DNA from: Pseudopyrenochaeta lycopersici
Taxonomy: Eukaryota; Ascomycota; Dothideomycetes; Pleosporales; Pseudopyrenochaetaceae
Length of the DNA: 64,000 nucleotides
Reading direction: 5' to 3'
NCBI GenBank assembly: GCA_003313425.1
Contig: NHZP01000010.1
Span: forward strand, 620,001 to 684,000
The notes below the pieces were generated by a model. The model was not told where the DNA came from and did no database searches. It worked only from the letters and a program-made list of their open reading frames with translations. This document shows positions 57,627 through 64,000 of the stretch, piece by piece; position 1 is the stretch's first letter; each line of letters starts with the position of its first letter. The position numbers and the translations under genes were made by a program.

Positions 57627-58791
57627 GATCTTCTTACATAAAGTGGGGGACAGTGTGAGGAAAAGTCAATGAGGATGGAACTAGAAGAACCATATGAAAA
57701 ATGTGTATATGGGTGAGCTAACAATGGCTTTTGTATCAGCATTTAAGGGGAGTATACAAGAATCTGGATTTCCGAGCACACGTTGCATTTGCAAGCTCTG
57801 GAGTTTTGTGAGGTTGGTGTGTACTTTACCCATGTATCGACATGTCGATGATAAGTGAACGTAAAAGGGGTGCTTATGCTTTACTTTGCGAGAATAGTCC
57901 CCTATTTCCCCGGGAACTAACAAGATGTTGCTGCCAGTTCTATTCTATGTGGTGTCTATTATTCAACGGGCTCTCATTGAAGAATACCGACTATCAATAT
58001 ACTATTTTCCGCCATGGTGTCGATTTGGTGCAGATCTGAATGACGAATCCCTGGTTGCAGCTAATGTACTACTAGTATATGCATATGCTCGCTTTACTAA
58101 AGGATATAAGCCATTCAGACCAGCGATCGCCCAGCTCAAGATAACGAACGCCTGCCACATGATAAAGCTGGGCTCGTGCTTGACATGGGGCTTAAGCGTT
58201 GAGTGCCTCTTCCGGCCTTGAACATGGAACCTTCAACATACACCAGACTATTAGGGAAGGACCCTACGAAATTTCTTCCGACGCAGTATCATTGCCGAAA
58301 CCTTCGAGTATGTGCATCAGTAGCTTGAAATACCTTTGGATGTCTCCACCTTTATCAAAAATGGGACACGTGTTAGTTTTCTTGAGCGTAGCGAACCTGT
58401 CATCGCAAGGGACGGACTTGGGTCCTGTCCAACCTTAACAACTCAATACTTTGGTTCTAATAAACACTCATGCATTTTGCAATTTTCCTCTGAACCTAGA
58501 TATGCTCCGTGTAAACCTTCAGGGAGGTTGTAAGGTGGAAATGACTGCGCTAGTGTTCAGTTTCGGTTACCGCTGCAACCGGAGCTACTGAAGCGCCGGC
58601 GGTGTGTAAACAACGCCAGCATGTACGACAGCGCATCACCCAGCCTCATAATTTCAACCCCAGCATTCAATCCAGCCTAAATTGGATGGTGAACTAACTA
58701 TATTCCACGTTTCCTTGCAATTGTTCACATATTCACTTGGACCCTGAATTACACCCACGCAATTCCGTCGCACGAGCGACATACGTTCAAT
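57627..58791. other. Intergenic, about 1.2 kb
   Basis: 3' flank of LHS1 and upstream region of the gene at 58792. AT-rich around 57930-58100 and 58420-58500. Short frames (57842-58533) lack features. No RNA gene or repeat recognised. Confidence 0.45.
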
Positions 58792-60942
58792 ATGACTACA
58801 GTACATCATCCTTCGCCCCAGAGTCTAACCTCTTTCGCAATATATGAAGATCCAGAAGACCGAGAGCCGTTGTCGCCATCTGGAGTGTATGAGGGAGATA
58901 TGTCATTCGCCTCTGAGGCATCGCTTCCACCAGCCGATGAAGCTATGCCCAGCATTGAGCTCGGGCAAGAGCTAGAAGACGAACCTATACCATATAGAAG
59001 CTCATATACATCACGGAAGTCGATATCACAGCCACGCCACTCGTCGGGTGTGACGCACTACAGCTTCATTTCCGCAATACCATCCGAGACGTCGATATCT
59101 ACGAAACCTGTTGCACCTCCTAGTCCTGCAGCCAGTGAAAGATACACTCCTCGGAAAGAACGACCGCGCTTTCGGAACCCTGAGTCTGTGCGCGCAATGC
59201 AGATGTCCTCCCCACCGCCATTGCCAGCCTACGAAACCTCCCGTGAGCGAGTGAAGGGAGCATACAAGATGGCCACTCCGAGTAGGACTGGAAGGTCCGA
59301 GACACCTGTGTCGCGACGATCTGCTTCAAACAGAGAGAGCGTACGAGAGCACCACAGCCCAAGACCTCCGCCCACACCACAGCAAGCACCCTTAGTGCTG
59401 CTGCATGTTACCATACTGCCAATGCAGGTACCATTCTCGCATGACATGATGGCGAGGATCATGCCAGGTTGGCTGGTGGAAAACTTCAAGTTATTAGAAG
59501 AGAAGCTGCAGGACATCATACTAATGCGACGTGGGCTGTTGATTCCACACCCAAGGGATGAGTACGAGCTGCTAGAGGAACGCATCCTGGAAAGCCTTGA
59601 GCTGAAGACCCCTCGGCTTTTGAAATGCGGACACTTTGTACCACCAGATGACGACAGTGACAGGGAAGAAGAGGACGATATGGCAAGCATTCCTGATGAC
59701 GACCGCACCGGCAGGGGAAGCCGAATGAGCGGTGGCACACTGACAGAAGATCCCAAGTGGGAAGAACATGCGGGACATGCAGGGGATGACAGCATCTGCA
59801 TGGACTGTCACCACGCACTGAAGAAACCAGGAAAGGGTGTCGGCGTGGGCACACGAAAATGGGACATGAAGATCTATGCTGCGAACGGGCTTATGCGGGC
59901 CGCAGCGTGGTCGGCGTGCTGGAATGACATGGAGCGTTGCGATGTCGAGATCTCCCCTTGGATCCCCGAAGATCTCCGCAAGTCTCTAGAAAGACGAGTC
60001 CGAGATGAACAAGAAGCAGACAAGCGCAAGCAAATGTATACTGTAGAACTGCAGCGACAGATCCAGGAGGCGACCATGAAGCAGAAGATCTTGGAAGAGG
60101 AGGCTGTCGAGAGGAAGCGACAGGAAGAAGAAGAGCTGCAAAAGAGTTTTGAGGCCGCTGCTGCCGCTTTGGACAGAAGTGTCGAGGAAAAGGCTGCCGA
60201 GAAGAGGAGGTTAGAGGAGGCGCTGGAGGAGAAGATCAAGGAGGCCAAGGAAGCTGTCCGTTTAGAACTCGAGGCTCAAGCTCTAGCAGAATCAAATGCT
60301 GTTGCTGAGCGTTTCCGTGCTCTGGAGGATGCTCTGAAAGAACAGAAGAAGGCCAACTCTGAGCTTGAAACTCAACAAACGCCGCGAACAAGCTCACGGC
60401 CAATCTCTGGTCGAACTCGCGCCACCGAAATCCCCCTCAGTACCCTACTCAAGAACTATGTTCTCGTTCTACTAGGGGACCAGCGAAACCTCATCATTCT
60501 TGTGCTGAGCACTGCTGTCGTATTCCTGTCGATGAACATGGATTCTGCATGGAGGCAACAACCTCTCACCCCGCAGCTGGTCGGTATGACGAATGAAGTC
60601 GCTCTCTCGCAATCTATCTCAACTGTTGCCATCACGGCTACAACGACTGCGACGTCATTTTCCACACTGACTGTCACGGAAGTGCAGACTGCGCAAAGCA
60701 TGCAAGCGACCTACGTACCCATCCTTGAGGGTACGGATGCAGGACAAGAAGTGTCAGAAGAACTGGTGGCATCTTTCGACGATTCTACAAATGTCGTCGA
60801 CTTGGATACCGAAGGAGCCGATCTGGAAGCAATCCATGACCTTGTCACAAAAGATGACAGAAAGGACAGCCCGGTGACACCGGAACCCGAATTCTGCCCT
60901 CTTAAACCCTTTTTCGAAGCTCCCACTGCCTTCTGCACATGA
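58792..60942 (+). CDS. Coiled-coil membrane protein with Cys/His cluster, fungal-specific
   Basis: Single exon, 716 residues. Residues 1-200 are Ser/Pro-rich and disordered. A conserved-looking core (about 203-400) begins LVLLHVTILPMQVPFSHDMM, continues through ELLEERILESLELKTPRLLKCGH, and includes CGH, CMDCHH and AAWSACWNDMERCDVEISPW, enough Cys/His for a metal site. A long Glu/Lys/Arg coiled coil (about 405-525) follows. One membrane helix lies at 566-581 (NLIILVLSTAVVFLSM), with 135 residues after it. Similar fungal proteins carry the label pathway-specific nitrogen regulator in databases as I recall; nothing here supports DNA binding, so I would not use that name. Confidence 0.7.
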   Translation: MTTVHHPSPQSLTSFAIYEDPEDREPLSPSGVYEGDMSFASEASLPPADEAMPSIELGQELEDEPIPYRSSYTSRKSISQPRHSSGVTHYSFISAIPSETSISTKPVAPPSPAASERYTPRKERPRFRNPESVRAMQMSSPPPLPAYETSRERVKGAYKMATPSRTGRSETPVSRRSASNRESVREHHSPRPPPTPQQAPLVLLHVTILPMQVPFSHDMMARIMPGWLVENFKLLEEKLQDIILMRRGLLIPHPRDEYELLEERILESLELKTPRLLKCGHFVPPDDDSDREEEDDMASIPDDDRTGRGSRMSGGTLTEDPKWEEHAGHAGDDSICMDCHHALKKPGKGVGVGTRKWDMKIYAANGLMRAAAWSACWNDMERCDVEISPWIPEDLRKSLERRVRDEQEADKRKQMYTVELQRQIQEATMKQKILEEEAVERKRQEEEELQKSFEAAAAALDRSVEEKAAEKRRLEEALEEKIKEAKEAVRLELEAQALAESNAVAERFRALEDALKEQKKANSELETQQTPRTSSRPISGRTRATEIPLSTLLKNYVLVLLGDQRNLIILVLSTAVVFLSMNMDSAWRQQPLTPQLVGMTNEVALSQSISTVAITATTTATSFSTLTVTEVQTAQSMQATYVPILEGTDAGQEVSEELVASFDDSTNVVDLDTEGADLEAIHDLVTKDDRKDSPVTPEPEFCPLKPFFEAPTAFCT

Positions 60943-61629
60943 GACGAAATCTGATATATCTTGCCGCGACGGACAGCAAGACTTTTCTTTGTATTACCCT
61001 TACGACTCACGTATATAGCCCTTGATGGTCCCACATCACCTTCACGAATGAACGAAGCGGACCTATTGTCACCCTCTGTCCTTATTTTTTTTTGTTTTTT
61101 TTGTTTTTTTTTGTTTTTTTGCTTTGAGCAACTATTGTTGAGAATCGAGCTTGGAGTTCTGGAAACTGTTTGATACAGCTGGGATTATGGGCAGAGTTGA
61201 GTGCACTTTAGTTTAAGAGTTGACAGTGATGTCGGCATGTAGATAGCAATGAATATAAAGATACCTTTTGCTTAATACAGAATCTGAGTTCTAGTGAGAA
61301 ACGAGTCGCCGCCTACCCTTTCATTGGCATTGTTTATTCCATGTCTTCATCTCCCCCATCAGGCCTGACTGCACTCTGGGCTTCTAGGGGCAAAGGTTAG
61401 AAAGCTAGCTGGCATTTGAGTGCAATTGACGGTATTGGCAATCCTGGACAACGTGATTGGCTTCATGCAGTGAACTCAGAACTCGACCCTGGGGAAAAGT
61501 ATATTATAGAGCCTCAAATCTATCTGTCGGTGAAGGGTCTTTAGTGTTGAAATCGCAGGCCAGACGTGTGCAGTATCGTCATGCACAAAGCCTAGCCCCA
61601 TGCTATCACAAATCGTGACTGTCACCCGC
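60943..61629. other. Intergenic between convergent genes
   Basis: 3' flanks of the coiled-coil gene and of the UCH gene. Contains the T-tract listed separately. No ORF supported. Confidence 0.5.
61085..61120. repeat. Interrupted poly-T tract, (T7-9)G units
   Basis: Four runs of seven to nine T separated by single G within about 36 bases, 145 bp after the coiled-coil gene stop. Probably a slippage-prone microsatellite in the 3' flank. Confidence 0.8.
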
Positions 61630-62718
61630 TTATTCCTCAGCAACTCCCTGCTTCCTCAACTCTTCCTTCCTCTTCTTCGTCCTTCCCTTAGCCTCCTCGA
61701 CCCACTTGTCATACGCACCGTCTCCCTGCTCCAATTTCGCCCGGACCACACCCTTCAGCAGTTCGCCCACGAAGCCGACGAAATTATGCCGCCGTAGAGA
61801 GTTTTCCCAAAGCCACTGCGCGCGCCGATCTTCCTGCTGCTCAAGCTCTTCCTCGTCGCCTATCTCTCGTGCTCGGATTCGAAGGTCCTTGACGCATGCC
61901 ATGAGGTTGAAGCGGATTTCCGTGGCAGGGTAGCGGGCAATACGGCGCTGGAGGACGGGTATGATTTTGTTGGGAAAATCTTGGGGTGTGCAGGGGCCGT
62001 GGGAAATGGGTGCGGGTTGGAGGCCGTCAAGTTCGTAAAGTTTGTTGTTTATCGATGTGTACCTGTGTGTGCATGAGTATCTCCTTGGAGGCTGTGGACG
62101 GCTTGTATGCTTACGCGATGAAGTGATATACATCATCGTCCTCGGTGGCAGTTCGCTGTGTCTCGTCGATGAAAGGTGATGATCTAGCAAAGGAGTTGTG
62201 CGTTTCTCGGATGAGATCCGAGTTGGACAGTGTTTCCCCACGCAGCTGTTGTACACGTCAATTATTCATGCACAAAAACACTTCGCGGGTTGAACGAACT
62301 TCTGGCGGAAACTCGCCCGCGAATTCTTTGAACTCTCTCAAGTCTTTGCCAATATCTACATCACCTTCTCTGTTCAAGAGCAACGATATGATCGCCTGTG
62401 TGCCGCAAGCGTTCTGTATGGTTTGGGCGGCAAAGAAAAGGTTGCTCGCCGCATCGTGATCATATGTGCCGTCTTTCGGAACGTTGCTGGGTGCCTCGCC
62501 GGTGGGGTACTTGAAGAGAAATATTACGCCATAGATCGTGCCGAGTTGCTGTAATTCCGAGGTCTCGAGCGTTGTGAGTTCTTCAAACTGGACGTCCTTA
62601 ACACCGAGCTTCTCAATCAGATATGTGAAGACGCCCTGCTTTATTAGAAACTTTATAAATATGGTGTTTCAATAGCACGTACGGCGTCCGACTCTATAGT
62701 ATTCCAGCCTCCAGACAT
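61630..62718 (-). CDS. Ubiquitin C-terminal hydrolase, UCH37/UCHL5 type
   Basis: Four exons: 62718-62683, 62635-62300, 62245-62115 and 62062-61630; 311 residues, all in phase. Begins [24 protein letters not shown], typical of UCH enzymes. The catalytic Cys is in NACGTQAI, preceded by the Gln of the oxyanion hole (AAQTIQ). The crossover loop region [18 protein letters not shown] follows, and the histidine region reads [20 protein letters not shown], with His and the later Asp completing the triad. The helical C-terminal extension ([20 protein letters not shown] onward) is the ULD-like tail that in UCH37 binds proteasomal Rpn13 or INO80. It should remove ubiquitin from conjugates at the proteasome. 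The third-exon donor and acceptor carry good consensus; the intron-2 donor GTTCGT is weak. Confidence 0.93.
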
Positions 62719-62983
62719 GGCTGTAAGCAGATCTCCCGAGTTGTGGGCGTGTTTGTAATGTTGTTGCTGGCTGTCCTTACGCCATCGAAAGGCGCCTAAA
62801 CCCCGGAGTTAGGGTCGGTCCGGCCTACGCCCTCGGAATCGTTCCGATTACCGGAACGCCCCACCTCGTCCTTGTGAATGCACGCGGGGATCCTGTCAGG
62901 CGATCTTAACTAATGACATATTGTATTTAGCTACTATAGTGTATATAACTAACAAACGTCATATCTTCGACGCTCGCTCAGAC

Positions 62984-64000
62984 TTAAGTGGCGTAGCTCC
63001 ACTCGTCCCACTCCGGCTGCCAAACCACTGGTTCCAACGCGCCCTCCACGCTCAATATCTGTCCAAGAGCACATTCTGAAAATGTAACCTGATGCTGATG
63101 CTCTAGATAAAACGTATCGTATTTCTTATCCATAGCGTCCTTCAGATTCTTTACATTGCCTTCTGGGTGCAGCTTCTCCCAAGGTCTTGTGCACACTCGC
63201 CCTTTGCACCGCTTGAGAGTCAGGAGGAGGCCGTTGAGCCGGGAGACCAGCTTGTTCGTTGGCCATGAGTTGACAGTGCCGTTTGTATTGTGTATGTTGT
63301 TAATTTGGTAAGGATCATTCTGTCGTTGTCAGTACATAGATAGGTATAGAACAAAGGAAGGTTACTCACAGTCATATCGTAAAGCTCATGCTCGTTTGTG
63401 CACCAAACCGTATACGAAAGGTCGTATTCCTCCCCAACAATACGCACAGTCTTATATGTATTGTTCGTGGGATTGGACCGGCCATAAAAGACATTTCCTT
63501 CGACAAGGTAACCTCCCCAGAACTCAATGTTGACATGTTCACTCTTGTCATTGCGTGCAAGCTGCTCATCCGTGACTGGAATAGGCTCTCCATCAAAGTC
63601 ATCACGCAATGGAATGCCTGCGAGCTTGAACAGAGTGGGCACAATATCTGTATGGCTAGAGGGGATGTTTTGAACCGCTCCTTTCGCTATGCCTGGGCCA
63701 CGGATCAAAAAGGGGATGTTAACATCCTCCTCGATACCGCAGCTTTTACCAGGTGGGAGGCGGTGCTGGCCGATATGGAAGCCGTTATCTGTTGTGTAGA
63801 TGAGATATGTATTCTCAAGAACCCCAGGGGTCGCGCTCAGGCGTTCGATGATAGAATCGATAAGCTCGTCTACTGATTGAAGCGATTGTAGCCTTTTGCG
63901 GTACCAGTCATCATTGTATTCGATCTCGGATTGATTTAGCTGGCGAATGGTCTTGAAATATGACGCTGTTCCGGGCTACAGGATCTGTATCAGCAAACAG
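62984..64000 (-). CDS. Arylsulfatase-family enzyme, 3' part
   Basis: Two complete exons, 63975-63370 and 63319-62984 (50-nt intron, phase 0); the acceptor at 63976 shows that an intron and further exons lie past the window end, including the Cys of the formylglycine site. Visible sulfatase features are SVDELIDSIIERLS, the TTDNGFHIGQHRLPPGKSCG block (Asn and His near the metal and sulfate site), IPFLIRGPGI and SSHTDIVPTLFKLAGIP. The ending fits fungal lysosomal-type arylsulfatases: ELYDMTNDPYQINNI, then RLNGLLLTLKRCKGRVC and PWEKLHPEG. These enzymes hydrolyse sulfate esters, often secreted or vacuolar and induced by sulfur starvation. The substrate is not deducible from this part. Confidence 0.92.

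Noticed and set aside
1..64000. Transposons, CRISPR arrays, secondary-metabolite cluster, viral insertions
   Set aside because: No transposase, reverse transcriptase, long terminal or inverted repeats, spaced short repeats, PKS/NRPS or viral genes were recognised.

Overview
This window is nuclear DNA of a filamentous ascomycete, most likely a Dothideomycete. Every gene longer than a few hundred codons is either one open frame or is split by short GT-AG introns, mostly 39-60 nt. The content is typical of such fungi: HET-domain and ankyrin genes, a very large fungal CorA-like protein, a rhodopsin-fold (PTH11-like) membrane protein, a GH55 glucanase, a Dal5-like permease and an intron-bearing tRNA. 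The placement rests on gene content and intron style; no rRNA or other phylogenetic marker was seen. I resolved 23 protein-coding genes (two cut by the window ends), one tRNA and one weak candidate ORF.

Layout. 1-3.9 kb: the 3' part of a nitrilase and an allantoate-permease-type MFS transporter. 4.6-12 kb: an accessory-looking block with two convergent genes sharing a Cys/His motif, then a head-to-head pair of diverged HET-like genes, the larger carrying ankyrin repeats. 12.3-14.7 kb: tRNA pseudouridine synthase PUS7. 14.9-20.2 kb (minus): one CorA-like gene of at least seven exons, with a probable frameshift or an unusual intron. 21.4-22.8 kb (minus): rhodopsin-fold protein with a GC-AG intron. 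24.2-30.5 kb: APC10 (plus), a long-tailed fatty acid elongase (minus) and AIM3 (minus). 31-39.7 kb: a polytopic membrane protein, a single-pass protein with a PPxY motif, and a PHD-finger protein. 41.2 kb: tRNA-Arg(TCG). 42.2-48.4 kb (minus): GH55 glucanase and a seven-exon PLP aminotransferase with a 15-nt exon and a second GC-AG intron. 49.4-60.9 kb (plus): a conserved fungal protein (probably DUF8004), a sideroflexin, the ER Hsp70 LHS1/GRP170 ending in HDEL, and a coiled-coil tail-anchored-like protein. 61.6-64 kb (minus): UCH37-type deubiquitinase and the 3' part of an arylsulfatase.

Most neighbours are unrelated housekeeping or accessory genes, and no secondary-metabolite cluster, virus, transposon or CRISPR was seen. 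The only stretch that looks like a functional unit is 4.6-12 kb, where two local paralogue pairs sit side by side between ordinary genes. Exon boundaries were placed by hand from splice signals, reading phase and recalled family patterns. They are firm where phase and family agree; doubtful ones are stated.
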